Source of the DNA: an uncultured Opitutaceae bacterium
GTDB lineage: Bacteria > Verrucomicrobiota > Verrucomicrobiia > Opitutales > Opitutaceae
Length of the DNA stretch: 35,878 nt
Reading direction: 5' to 3'
Assembly (NCBI GenBank): GCA_937889545.1
Contig: CALAOT010000061.1
Location: forward strand, 1 to 35,878
Below are positions 7,972 to 15,553 of the stretch, one piece after another. Under the pieces are notes generated by a model. That model searched no databases. It was not told where the DNA came from and saw only the letters and a list, made by a program, of their open reading frames with translations. A program made the translations under genes and the position numbers. Positions within the stretch are counted from its first letter, which is position 1; each line of letters opens with the position of its first letter.

Positions 7972-8549
7972 CGACCGTCTCCCGCAAGACGGCCGAGACG
8001 GACATTTCGATCACGCTCGCGATCGACGGCACCGGCCAGTCGAAGATCGGCACCGGGGTCGGGTTCTTCGACCACATGCTGACCCTGTTCGCAAAGCACG
8101 GGCTCTTCGACCTGACGGTCAGGGCAAAGGGGGATGTGGACGTCGACTACCACCACACGGTGGAGGATGTCGGGCTCGTGCTCGGACAGGCCTTCAAGAA
8201 GGCCCTGGGCGACAAGGTGGGCATCAAGCGGTATGGGTTCTTCATCCTCCCGATGGACGAATCGCTCGCGCGGGTCGTTGTCGATGTCGGCGGCAGGCCG
8301 CATCTTGCGTACCGCGTCGAGGCGTCATCGATGTTCGTCAGGGACTTCAGCCTTGTCCTCGTGAAGGAGTTTTGCCGGGCCTTCAGCAACGCGCTTGGCG
8401 CGAACCTGCACGTAGACCTGATATGCGGGGATGAGCCCCACCACATCGCGGAGGCGATCTTCAAGGGCCTGGGAAGGGCCCTTGACGCCGCCACCCAGAT
8501 CGAGCCGCGCGCGGCGGACCTCCTCCCGAGCACCAAGGGCAGCCTTTGA
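7944..8549 (+). CDS. hisB: Imidazoleglycerol-phosphate dehydratase (monofunctional)
   Basis: HisB dehydrates imidazole glycerol phosphate to imidazole acetol phosphate with the help of metal ions. The 201-aa product is the single-domain form without the histidinol-phosphatase part of E. coli HisB, so a separate phosphatase must exist elsewhere. The metal-binding motifs are present: [23 protein letters not shown] (His70, His71, Glu74) and the second [18 protein letters not shown]. In this second motif the family's usual Asn two residues before the His pair is a Pro. It starts inside the end of hisC and is followed ten bases later by hisH. Confidence 0.96.
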   Translation: MAKGTSKRVATVSRKTAETDISITLAIDGTGQSKIGTGVGFFDHMLTLFAKHGLFDLTVRAKGDVDVDYHHTVEDVGLVLGQAFKKALGDKVGIKRYGFFILPMDESLARVVVDVGGRPHLAYRVEASSMFVRDFSLVLVKEFCRAFSNALGANLHVDLICGDEPHHIAEAIFKGLGRALDAATQIEPRAADLLPSTKGSL

Positions 8550-8559
8550 TCCGGCGACG

Positions 8560-9204
8560 ATGAGCGCGCGCGTCGCCGTCATCGACACCGGCATCTGCAA
8601 CCTGCGCAGCGTGACGAAGGCGCTCGAGGCCGTCGGCGCGTCGCCCGTCGTCGTTCGAACGCCGGCCGAGGCCGATGAATGCGGGGCGTGCGGCCTCGTG
8701 CTTCCCGGGGTGGGGGCCTTGAGGGACTGCGTCTTCGCGCTTCGCTCTTCGGGCCTTGACGCAACGGTCAGGGGGTGGATCGAGCAGGATCGCCCCTTCC
8801 TGGGGGTATGCCTGGGCATGCAGGCGCTGTTCAGCTCATCCGAGGAGGGCGGGGTCACGGGGCTCGGCGTCTTCCCGGGGCGGGTGGTCCGCTTCAGGCT
8901 GGCCCCGCCGCTCAAGGTTCCCCACATGGGCTGGAACACCGTCCGGTTCGTCCGCAAGGGGACGGCGCTCCAGGATGACCTCGCCGACGACGGCGAATCG
9001 TTCTATTTCGTCCACAGCTACCACTGCGTGCCCGACGACCGCAGCCTTGTCCTGGCCGAGTGCGACTACGGCCCCCCGTTTGTCGCGGCGATCGCCCGCG
9101 GGCGGCTGTTTGCGACGCAGTTCCACCCGGAGAAGAGCCAGGCGAAGGGGTTGAGAATCTATCGCAATTTCGCGGCGTCAGCGGAAGCCCCGGTAATGCG
9201 CTGA
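8560..9204 (+). CDS. hisH: Imidazole glycerol phosphate synthase, glutaminase subunit
   Basis: HisH releases ammonia from glutamine and passes it to HisF, which forms IGP and AICAR. The 214-aa protein has the class-I triad: Cys84 in [10 protein letters not shown], and His189 and Glu191 in FHPEKSQ. The oxyanion-strand neighbourhood (LPGVGAL) and PHMGWNTV are also typical. ATG 8560 begins [18 protein letters not shown], the expected N-terminus. It is the last his gene here. hisA and hisF, which usually follow, are absent, and gltA comes next, so the histidine pathway is dispersed in this genome. Confidence 0.96.
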   Translation: MSARVAVIDTGICNLRSVTKALEAVGASPVVVRTPAEADECGACGLVLPGVGALRDCVFALRSSGLDATVRGWIEQDRPFLGVCLGMQALFSSSEEGGVTGLGVFPGRVVRFRLAPPLKVPHMGWNTVRFVRKGTALQDDLADDGESFYFVHSYHCVPDDRSLVLAECDYGPPFVAAIARGRLFATQFHPEKSQAKGLRIYRNFAASAEAPVMR

Positions 9205-9280
9205 TAAGGCCCGGGAATTCATCGGGGGGGGGCCAACTTTCCTTTGCAAGCGGCACAATTCCCGCTTGGCTTGGTTCGGA

Positions 9281-10579
9281 ATGGATCACACCGCGTCAAT
9301 CAGGCTGGACGAAAAGGAATTCTCCCTCCCCGTGATGGTGGGCACCGAGGGGGAAAAGGCGGTCGACACGCGCAAGCTGCGGGTGGACACGGGCTACATC
9401 TGCTACGACCAGGGTTACGGGAACACGGGCTCGTGCACGAGCGGCATCACGTACCTGGACGGCGATAACGGCATCCTGAGGCACCGGGGCATCCCGATCG
9501 AGCAGCTTGCCGAGAGCAGCGACTTCGTGGAGACCGCGTACCTTGTGATCTATGGCGAGCTGCCGAATGCGGCGAAGCGGAAGGAATTCGGGATGAAGCT
9601 GCGGCAGAATGCGGCCATCGAGATGCAGATGCAGCGCATCTTCGAGGGCTACCCGAGGGACGCGCCCCCGATGGCGATGCTGTCGTCGATCGTCGCCTCG
9701 CTTGCCGCCCATTACCCGGACCTGGCGACGAACAGCTTTGAGAGGGACCTTGCGAACTTCGATCTCGCCGCGGCGATGGCGATCTCGAAGGTGCGGACGA
9801 TCGCCGCGATGATCTACCGCTACCAGAAGGGCCTGCCCTACGTGTTCCCGAAGCAGGACCTGCCGTTCTGCGACAACTTCCTGCACATGATGTTCTCGGA
9901 GCCGTACCAGGACTACGTCGCGGTGCCCGAGGTCGCCCGCGCGCTGAACCTGCTTCTCCTCCTGCACGTGGACCACGAGCAGAACTGCTCCACCTCGACC
10001 GTCCGCACGGTCGGCTCGAGCGCCTCCAACCTCTTCACGTCAATCTCCGCGGGCATCTGCGCCCTCTCCGGCCCGCTCCACGGCGGGGCCAATGTCTCGG
10101 TGATGCAGATGCTCCATGCGATCCATGCCGAGGGGGACGATGGCACGCGGTTCATCGCCGCCGCGAAGCTGGGCTCGAAGGACAGCCGGCTCATGGGGTT
10201 CGGCCACCCGGTGTACCGCAACTTCGACCCGCGGGCGAAGATCATCGGAAAGGCGTGCGAGAGCGTCCTGCAGAAGCTCGGGATCAAGGACCCCCTGCTG
10301 GACATCGCCAAGAGGCTCGAGGAGGCCGCGCTCAAGGACGACTATTTCCTCTCGCGCAAGCTCTACCCCAACGTCGATTTCTACAGCGGGATCATCATGC
10401 GGGCGCTTGGCATACCGACCAGCATGTTCACCGTCATCTTCGCGATCGGGCGGACGCCGGGGTGGATCGCCAACTGGCACGAGGTGGCGGCCACGCCCAA
10501 GGGGCGGATCTACCGGCCGAGGCAGGTCTACATCGGGCCCGTGAAGCGGGACTACGTCCCGATAGTGCAGCGAGTCTGA
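9281..10579 (+). CDS. gltA: Citrate synthase (type II, hexameric-like)
   Basis: GltA condenses acetyl-CoA and oxaloacetate into citrate, the entry step of the TCA cycle. The 432-aa product matches the E. coli type in length and N-terminal domain ([19 protein letters not shown], then [13 protein letters not shown]). The catalytic residues are His267 (SGPLHGGAN), His309 ([16 protein letters not shown]) and Asp366 (PNVDFYSG). These correspond to E. coli His264, His305 and Asp362. ATG 9281 was chosen over TTG 9266. The 76-base gap after hisH has a run of nine G at 9224-9232 and no convincing promoter. Confidence 0.97.
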   Translation: MDHTASIRLDEKEFSLPVMVGTEGEKAVDTRKLRVDTGYICYDQGYGNTGSCTSGITYLDGDNGILRHRGIPIEQLAESSDFVETAYLVIYGELPNAAKRKEFGMKLRQNAAIEMQMQRIFEGYPRDAPPMAMLSSIVASLAAHYPDLATNSFERDLANFDLAAAMAISKVRTIAAMIYRYQKGLPYVFPKQDLPFCDNFLHMMFSEPYQDYVAVPEVARALNLLLLLHVDHEQNCSTSTVRTVGSSASNLFTSISAGICALSGPLHGGANVSVMQMLHAIHAEGDDGTRFIAAAKLGSKDSRLMGFGHPVYRNFDPRAKIIGKACESVLQKLGIKDPLLDIAKRLEEAALKDDYFLSRKLYPNVDFYSGIIMRALGIPTSMFTVIFAIGRTPGWIANWHEVAATPKGRIYRPRQVYIGPVKRDYVPIVQRV

Positions 10580-10600
10580 ACGCCGGGGCGCCCGTCCCAC

Positions 10601-10628
10601 CGGACCGCGGGGGTCCGTCTGGCGGACC
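10601..10628. repeat. Three-arm alternative hairpin element
   Basis: Three six-base arms alternate: CGGACC (10601-10606), GGTCCG (10612-10617) and CGGACC (10623-10628), separated by five-base loops gcggg and tctgg. The middle arm can pair with either neighbour, giving two mutually exclusive hairpins of equal stem length. No T-run follows, so neither looks like a simple terminator. The element sits between the gltA stop and the GNAT gene. It could tune mRNA stability or read-through, or be a small dispersed palindrome; function is unknown. Confidence 0.6.
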
Positions 10629-10653
10629 TGCCCCGCTGGGCCCACACACAGCC

Positions 10654-11100
10654 ATGCCAGTGGAGTTCAAGGTTCGCGCGGCGAAAGTGAGGGATGCGGA
10701 GGCGATCGCGGCCCTTTCAGGGGAGCTCGGCTACCCCGCCGAGCTGAAGACGATCCGCGCGCGGCTTCGCAGGATCCTCGCCAGGGACGACCAGCGGGTG
10801 GTCGTCGCGGAGAGGCCGGACGGGGGGATCTGCGGCTGGCTCCAGGCGCACCACAGCGACGCCCTCGAGTCCGGGTCCCGCGTCGAAATCGTCGGCCTCA
10901 TCGTCTCGGACGGGATGCGCCGGCGAGGGGTCGGGCGGGGCCTGGTCGCGCAGGCTGAGACCTGGGCCGCCGAGATCTCGGCAGAGGCCGTCGTCGCGCG
11001 CAGCAACGCGAAGCGGATCGAGAGCCACGCATTCTACCCCTCGCTCGGGTACCTCCCGTCGAAGACCCAGGTGGTCTACCGGAAGCGGGCCGCCATATAG
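10654..11100 (+). CDS. GNAT-family N-acetyltransferase
   Basis: The 148-aa single-domain product belongs to the GCN5-related acyl-CoA-dependent acetyltransferases; the substrate is unknown. The acetyl-CoA pyrophosphate loop (motif A) is VEIVGLIVSDGMRRRGVGRG, with the R-x-x-G-x-G core, followed by LVAQAETWA. The C-terminus has a typical SNAKRIESHAFYPSLGY segment. An N-terminal IRAAKVRDAEAIAALSGELGY-type helix region (here VRAAKVRDAEA) is also characteristic. ATG 10654 gives the expected start. It follows gltA by 74 bases and precedes pdxJ by 48 bases on the same strand. Homologues are often called aminoglycoside 6'-acetyltransferase-like, but nothing here supports a resistance role. Confidence 0.85.
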   Translation: MPVEFKVRAAKVRDAEAIAALSGELGYPAELKTIRARLRRILARDDQRVVVAERPDGGICGWLQAHHSDALESGSRVEIVGLIVSDGMRRRGVGRGLVAQAETWAAEISAEAVVARSNAKRIESHAFYPSLGYLPSKTQVVYRKRAAI

Positions 11101-11148
11101 GCTCTTTTGAAGGTTGGCCGGGGGGCGGAACTTTGTTTGAATGCTGGG

Positions 11149-11892
11149 GTGATCCTCCTCGGTGTGAACATCGACCACGGCGCGACGCTGCGCCAGGCCC
11201 GCTACAGGGACACGGGGCAGGCCGCGGGCGGAGCCGTCGAACCCGATCCCGTAGCGCTTGCCGAGAAGGCGGAGCGGGCCGGCGCCGACGGGATCACGGC
11301 CCACCTGAGGGAGGACCGCAGGCACATCCAGGACCGGGATGTCTGGCGCCTGCGCGAGTCCCTGTCGACCCGCCTCAACCTCGAGATTGCGTGCACCCAG
11401 GCGATGGTCGAGTTCGCGCTCAAGCTTAGGCCCCGGTCGGTGTGCGTCGTGCCGGAGAACCGGAACGAGGTCACGACGGAGGGCGGGCTCGACGTCGTGG
11501 GGGGGAGGGACCGCGTGAAGGCGTGCATCAAGGCGATGGCGGCCGAGGGAATCGAGAGCAGCCTGTTCATCGATCCGGACGAGGCGCAGATCGAGCTTTC
11601 CGCGAAGCTGGGGGCGCCCGCGGTGGAGCTTCACACGGGGGCATACGCGAACGCCTGCGGCACCCCCCGCCGGGCCCAGGAGTTCCAGCGGCTGAGGCTC
11701 GGCGCGGTGCACGCCCACAACCTCGGGCTCAAGGTGAACGCGGGCCACGGGATCAACTACGTGAACATCGCCGAGGTGCGGACCCTGCCGCACCTGCACG
11801 AGCTGAACATTGGCCACAGCATCCTGAGCCGCGCGCTGTTCACCGGGATTGAGGAGGCCGTCCGCGAGATGAGGGCGCGGATGAACCCGTGA
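11149..11892 (+). CDS. pdxJ: Pyridoxine 5'-phosphate synthase
   Basis: PdxJ is a TIM-barrel enzyme that condenses 1-deoxyxylulose 5-phosphate with 3-amino-2-oxopropyl phosphate, making PNP in the DXP-dependent vitamin B6 route. The product (247 aa from GTG 11149) starts MILLGVNIDHGATLRQARY, the family N-terminus. It continues with DGITAHLREDRRHIQDRDV, ELHTGAYA and VNAGHGINYVN. GTG 11149 was chosen because it places Met directly before ILLGVNIDH; TTG 11137, with a G-rich stretch seven bases upstream, is an alternative. The end overlaps acpS in a GTGA junction, the well-known pdxJ-acpS pairing. Confidence 0.94.
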   Translation: MILLGVNIDHGATLRQARYRDTGQAAGGAVEPDPVALAEKAERAGADGITAHLREDRRHIQDRDVWRLRESLSTRLNLEIACTQAMVEFALKLRPRSVCVVPENRNEVTTEGGLDVVGGRDRVKACIKAMAAEGIESSLFIDPDEAQIELSAKLGAPAVELHTGAYANACGTPRRAQEFQRLRLGAVHAHNLGLKVNAGHGINYVNIAEVRTLPHLHELNIGHSILSRALFTGIEEAVREMRARMNP

Positions 11893-12296
11893 ACATCCGG
11901 TTGCCACCGGGCGGCGTCCTGGTAGGCCTCGGCGCGGACGTGATCGAGGTCGCCCGGATCCGCAGGGCCCTTGAGAGGCAGGGCGAGCGGTTCCTCGCGC
12001 GCGTGTTCACCGAGGAGGAAAGGGAGTATTGCTTCCGGATGGCCCACCCGCACAAGCACCTGGCGGCCCGGTTTGCCGCCAAGGAGGCCGTATCGAAGTG
12101 CTTCACGACGGGGATCGGGTCGAGCCTCGGCTGGCGGTCGGTCTCGGTGTACCACGGTTCCCGGAACGAGCCGCTTGTCCGGCTGGACACGAAGGGGGAC
12201 GCCTTGCTCAGGGACGTGGGCGCGACCCAGGTCATCCTCACCATTTCCCACACGGAGTCGGTCGCGATGGCGGTGGCCGCGCTCGTCCGAGCCTGA
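11889..12296 (+). CDS. acpS: Holo-[acyl-carrier-protein] synthase
   Basis: AcpS transfers the 4'-phosphopantetheine arm from CoA to acyl carrier protein. The 135-aa product has the family signatures: GLGADVIEVARIRRAL with the Mg-binding Asp17, FTEEEREYCF, and FAAKEAVSKCF with the catalytic Glu66-Lys65 region. ISHTESVAMAV follows near the C-terminus. It starts with GTG 11889, overlapping the pdxJ stop by four bases. A following unknown gene (12315) is 18 bases downstream, so the run pdxJ-acpS-unknown-nnr-dprA is probably one transcript. Confidence 0.95.
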   Translation: MNIRLPPGGVLVGLGADVIEVARIRRALERQGERFLARVFTEEEREYCFRMAHPHKHLAARFAAKEAVSKCFTTGIGSSLGWRSVSVYHGSRNEPLVRLDTKGDALLRDVGATQVILTISHTESVAMAVAALVRA

Positions 12297-12314
12297 ACCC
12301 CGGGGAAACCCAAG

Positions 12315-12848
12315 ATGGACGAGGAAGAGCAAACTCCATCGAAACCGGCCCAGGCCAAGCCGTCGCAGGTCCCGTCCTGGGTGACGCTCGGCTTTGTGCT
12401 CGGAGCCCTCTTTGTCATGGCCCTGCCGAGGCGCGGGACCGAGGAGGCGCGCCTCCCGGCCCGGGACGCCGGCCCGGAAAGGCCCGCCAAGCCGGCCGCC
12501 GCGCCGCGGATCACCACGATCGAGGCGGTGTTCGCCGCCTGGGACAGGTACGCCGTCTGGAGCAACAACACCACGGAAGTGGCGCTCTGGAACACGGACG
12601 CGATGGGCTATTCGGACTGCTATGAGGTGCTGAAGACCTCCGACGGGTACTATTTCCGCTCCATTCCAAAGCTGACCCGGCCGATCCTCACCCACGGGGT
12701 TGTCCAGGAGTCGCCGCTCCAGTTCACCGAGACCCTGCGCCAGAGGCAGGAATGGCTCGGCGAGGTGGACAGGGAGAACCTGAAGGCGCTTTCCGAGGCC
12801 GCGCGCCAGACTCTCCCGGTCCTGACCGAGGAGCCCCAGGGGAAATAG
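12315..12848 (+). CDS. Membrane-anchored protein of unknown function
   Basis: The 177-aa product is not recognised. Residues 1-18 are polar (DEEEQTPSKPAQAKPSQ); residues 19-37 form one hydrophobic helix (VPSWVTLGFVLGALFVMALP). A Pro/Ala/Arg-rich spacer (about 39-66) leads to a soluble C-terminal domain rich in Trp and Tyr (VFAAWDRYAVWSNNTTEVALW, then GYYFRSIPKLTRP). The absence of a cleavage site suggests a signal anchor with the domain outside the cytoplasm, or the reverse topology. It lies between acpS and nnr, 18 and 10 bases away, in an apparent operon, which gives no specific functional hint. Confidence 0.75.
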   Translation: MDEEEQTPSKPAQAKPSQVPSWVTLGFVLGALFVMALPRRGTEEARLPARDAGPERPAKPAAAPRITTIEAVFAAWDRYAVWSNNTTEVALWNTDAMGYSDCYEVLKTSDGYYFRSIPKLTRPILTHGVVQESPLQFTETLRQRQEWLGEVDRENLKALSEAARQTLPVLTEEPQGK

Positions 12849-12858
12849 GAGCCCGTCC

Positions 12859-14385
12859 ATGCCCACTTCCGCCGTACCCAGCCACCCAGTCCTCTCCACG
12901 GGCGAGGCCCGCGCGCTCGAGGCCCGGCTCTTCGGCGGCGACGAGAGGAAGGAGTGGAGGGCGATGCTGCAGGCCGGCCGCTCGGTCGCGGACGCCGCGC
13001 TGCGGGACATCCTGGAGGCCGGTGGGTTCCCGGAGGCCGGGCGCATCCTGGTCCTGGCGGGAAAGGGCAACAATGCGGGCGACGCGCTCATCGCGGCCCG
13101 CGAGATCCTGGACAGGTTCCCCAGGGCGGAAGCGGACGTCCTCTTCGCGTTCGGCCCAAGGAAGCTGGGCCCGCTCGCCGCCCGGGCGCGGCGGGGGCTG
13201 TCCGAAGCGCGCCGCGGGCAGGTGCATGAGATCCGCGCCGATGCGCTTCCCCGTTGCTACGACCTGTGCCTGGACGGAATCTTCGGCCTGCAGTACAGGG
13301 GGCCGCTCCCGCCGGAGGCGTCGGCGGCGATCGAGGCGTCGGCCGGGTGCGGGATCCGGCTTCGCGCGGCGGTGGACCTCCCGAGCGGCTGGGACGAGCC
13401 GGGCGCGTTCTGCGCGGACTTCACCTATGCCACCGGCTCGGTGAAGGCGCCCCTCGTCGGATGCGCCCACGCCGGGCGGCCGCGCTACCTGGACCTCGGG
13501 TTCTTCCGGGGAGGGGAGGGCGAAGGGAAGGGCGCGGGGACGGGCGACCGGGTCATTCTGCCCTCGGTGCTCGGGCCGCTTTCCGGTCTGCGGCCGGCGG
13601 CGTCCGACAAGCGCAGCCAGGGGCACCTCATGGTCGTGGGCGGCTCGTCGGGCCTGCCGGGGGCGGTCCTGATGGCGACGCTTTCCGCGCTCCGAAGCGG
13701 AGCGGGCCTTGTTACCGCGTTCGTTCCCGAGAGCCTGGCGGCCGTGTTCGCATCGCGCGCCCCCGAGGCCATGTGGGTCGGCCTGCCGGAGACGCCTGGC
13801 GGCGGGCTGGCGCAGCGCGCCCTGGAGCGGGTCATGGGAGGCGCCGAGCGGGCGACTGCGCTCGCGATCGGCCCCGGGCTCGGGCGGGACCCGGAGACCC
13901 TTTCGCTGGCCATGGAGATCGTGAAGGCCTCGCCCGTTCCCCTTGTGATCGACGCCGACGCCCTCCAGCCCGACATCGTGCGCGCCGGGGCGGCGCCACG
14001 GATCCTTACGCCCCATGCGGGGGAATTCGCGCGCATCGCATTCGGCGCGGGCCTCCGGGAATTGTGCGGTGCCCTGCCGTGCGTCGTCATCCAGAAAGGG
14101 CCGGTCACGCGGGTCTCCGACGGAGGCGCGGTGTACCACAGCTTCTTTGGAGGCCCGGTCCTCTCCCGGGGCGGAAGCGGCGACCTCCTTTCGGGCCTTG
14201 TCGGCGGCCTCCTCGCCCAGACGCCGGGGGATCCGCTTGGCACGGCGTGCCGGGGCGCGGCCTGGCACGGCATGGCCGCCGACCAGCTGGCGCGCGCCCA
14301 CGGGCAGACGGCCGTGCAGGCCCTGCAGTGGCTCGACTTTCTGGGGCCCGCCCTGCGAGAGTCGGCCGCATGCCCGGCGACCTGA
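12859..14385 (+). CDS. nnr: Bifunctional NAD(P)H-hydrate repair enzyme
   Basis: Nnr repairs damaged nicotinamide cofactors. The N-terminal YjeF domain epimerises R-NAD(P)HX, and the C-terminal domain dehydrates S-NAD(P)HX using ADP or ATP. The 508-aa length matches the fused form. The epimerase part (about 1-215) has LVLAGKGNNAGDALIAAREI and VDLPSGWDEPG. The dehydratase part (about 250-500) has HLMVVGGSSGLPGA, SALRSGAGLVTAFVP, AIGPGLGRDP, VIDADALQPD, TPHAGEFARI and the catalytic-Asp motif GGSGDLLSGLVGGLLAQTP. Some consensus positions differ: AGDA replaces GGDG in the epimerase loop. The last 16 bases overlap dprA. Confidence 0.93.
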   Translation: MPTSAVPSHPVLSTGEARALEARLFGGDERKEWRAMLQAGRSVADAALRDILEAGGFPEAGRILVLAGKGNNAGDALIAAREILDRFPRAEADVLFAFGPRKLGPLAARARRGLSEARRGQVHEIRADALPRCYDLCLDGIFGLQYRGPLPPEASAAIEASAGCGIRLRAAVDLPSGWDEPGAFCADFTYATGSVKAPLVGCAHAGRPRYLDLGFFRGGEGEGKGAGTGDRVILPSVLGPLSGLRPAASDKRSQGHLMVVGGSSGLPGAVLMATLSALRSGAGLVTAFVPESLAAVFASRAPEAMWVGLPETPGGGLAQRALERVMGGAERATALAIGPGLGRDPETLSLAMEIVKASPVPLVIDADALQPDIVRAGAAPRILTPHAGEFARIAFGAGLRELCGALPCVVIQKGPVTRVSDGGAVYHSFFGGPVLSRGGSGDLLSGLVGGLLAQTPGDPLGTACRGAAWHGMAADQLARAHGQTAVQALQWLDFLGPALRESAACPAT

Positions 14386-15512
14386 CAGAACGGCAGGCGT
14401 TTCTCGTGCTGAACGCGCTGCCGGGCCTCGGCCCGATCGCGCTCAACTGCCTGCTGGACGCGTTTGGCGGCGATCCGCGCGCCGCGCTTGCCGGGGACAG
14501 GCGCAGGCTGCAGGAAGCCGCCGGAGTGAGGCCGGAGGCAGCCGCCGCGATCCGCGAGTGGCGCGGCCACTTCGACCCGGAGAAGGAGGAGGCGAGGATG
14601 GAAAAGAGCGGCGTCGCCTTCCTCACCCGCGCGGATCCGGGATATCCCAGGCTTCTCAGGGAGATCCACGACCCGCCCGTGGGACTGTACCGCAGGGGCC
14701 CCTATGCGTTCGGGCACCCGTGCGTCGCGATCGTGGGGACCCGGCGGGCCACGCTCTACGGCCAGGGCGTGGCGAAGAGGCTGGGCGCCGAGCTCGCCGG
14801 GGGCGGATTCTGCGTGGTGAGCGGCCTTGCAAGGGGAATCGACACGGCGGCGCACGAGGGCGCGCTGTCGGCCGGGGGAAGGACGGCGGCGGTCCTCGGG
14901 ACCGGGATCGACATCATCTACCCCCCGGAGAACCTGGACCTGTACCGGCGGATCGCGGACAAGGGTGCGATCCTTTCGGAGTTCCCGTTCGGCCGCCCGG
15001 CCGACCGCGACTCGTTCCCGATGCGCAGCCGGATCCTGTCCGGGATCTGCGAGGCCGTGGTCGTCGTCGAGAGCGACCTGCGGGGCGGGGCGATGGCCAC
15101 GGCTCGGTTTGCCGGGGAGCACGGCCGGCTGCTCTTTGCGGTGCCGGGAAGGGTCGACCAGTCGACGAGCGCCGGCTGCAACCAGCTTATCCGCGACGGG
15201 GCGACGCTCCTCACGGGGGCCGGGGACATCCTGGCGGAGATGCAATACCTCGGCGGACTGCGGCCGGCGCCGCCGGGGAGAGGATCCCTGCCTGCGCAGG
15301 CGGAAGGCCCCGCCGGGCTCGGGCCCGATGAGGAGCGGGTCCTGCACTGCTTCCTCGCGGGATCGTCCCAGGGGCCCGGCGAACTGGCCGAGCAGACCGG
15401 GCTCACGGACGCGGGGATCCGGGTTGCCCTCGCCATTCTGGAAACCAAGGGTTTCGTGTCGAAACGCGCGGATGGAGCCTACGAGGGCCGCGGAACGGGC
15501 CGGGAGGACTGA
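14370..15512 (+). CDS. dprA: DNA-processing protein DprA (Smf)
   Basis: DprA binds incoming single-stranded DNA during natural transformation and loads RecA on it. The 380-aa protein has an N-terminal helix-hairpin-helix/SAM-like region (LVLNALPGLGPIALNCLLDAFG) and a Rossmann-like core (VAIVGTRRATLYGQ, SGLARGIDTAAHEGAL, AVLGTGIDIIYPPEN, FPMRSRILSGICEAVVVVE, VPGRVDQSTSAGCNQLIRDG). A C-terminal winged-helix (DML1-like) domain lies around 315-370. ATG 14370 overlaps the nnr end by 16 bases. dprA is widespread even in non-competent bacteria, so it does not by itself prove competence. Confidence 0.95.
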   Translation: MPGDLTERQAFLVLNALPGLGPIALNCLLDAFGGDPRAALAGDRRRLQEAAGVRPEAAAAIREWRGHFDPEKEEARMEKSGVAFLTRADPGYPRLLREIHDPPVGLYRRGPYAFGHPCVAIVGTRRATLYGQGVAKRLGAELAGGGFCVVSGLARGIDTAAHEGALSAGGRTAAVLGTGIDIIYPPENLDLYRRIADKGAILSEFPFGRPADRDSFPMRSRILSGICEAVVVVESDLRGGAMATARFAGEHGRLLFAVPGRVDQSTSAGCNQLIRDGATLLTGAGDILAEMQYLGGLRPAPPGRGSLPAQAEGPAGLGPDEERVLHCFLAGSSQGPGELAEQTGLTDAGIRVALAILETKGFVSKRADGAYEGRGTGRED

Positions 15513-15553
15513 GCGCGCGGCCGGCACTCCCCCGGGTTCGGTCTCTACGAAAA

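Noticed and set aside
9205..9280. Promoter for gltA in the gap after hisH
   Set aside because: TTTGCA and CACAAT can be seen but their spacing and match are poor; the G-run at 9224-9232 has no known role.
10654..11100. Aminoglycoside-resistance acetyltransferase
   Set aside because: Only general GNAT motifs are visible and the context is housekeeping; there is no sign of a resistance cassette or mobile element.
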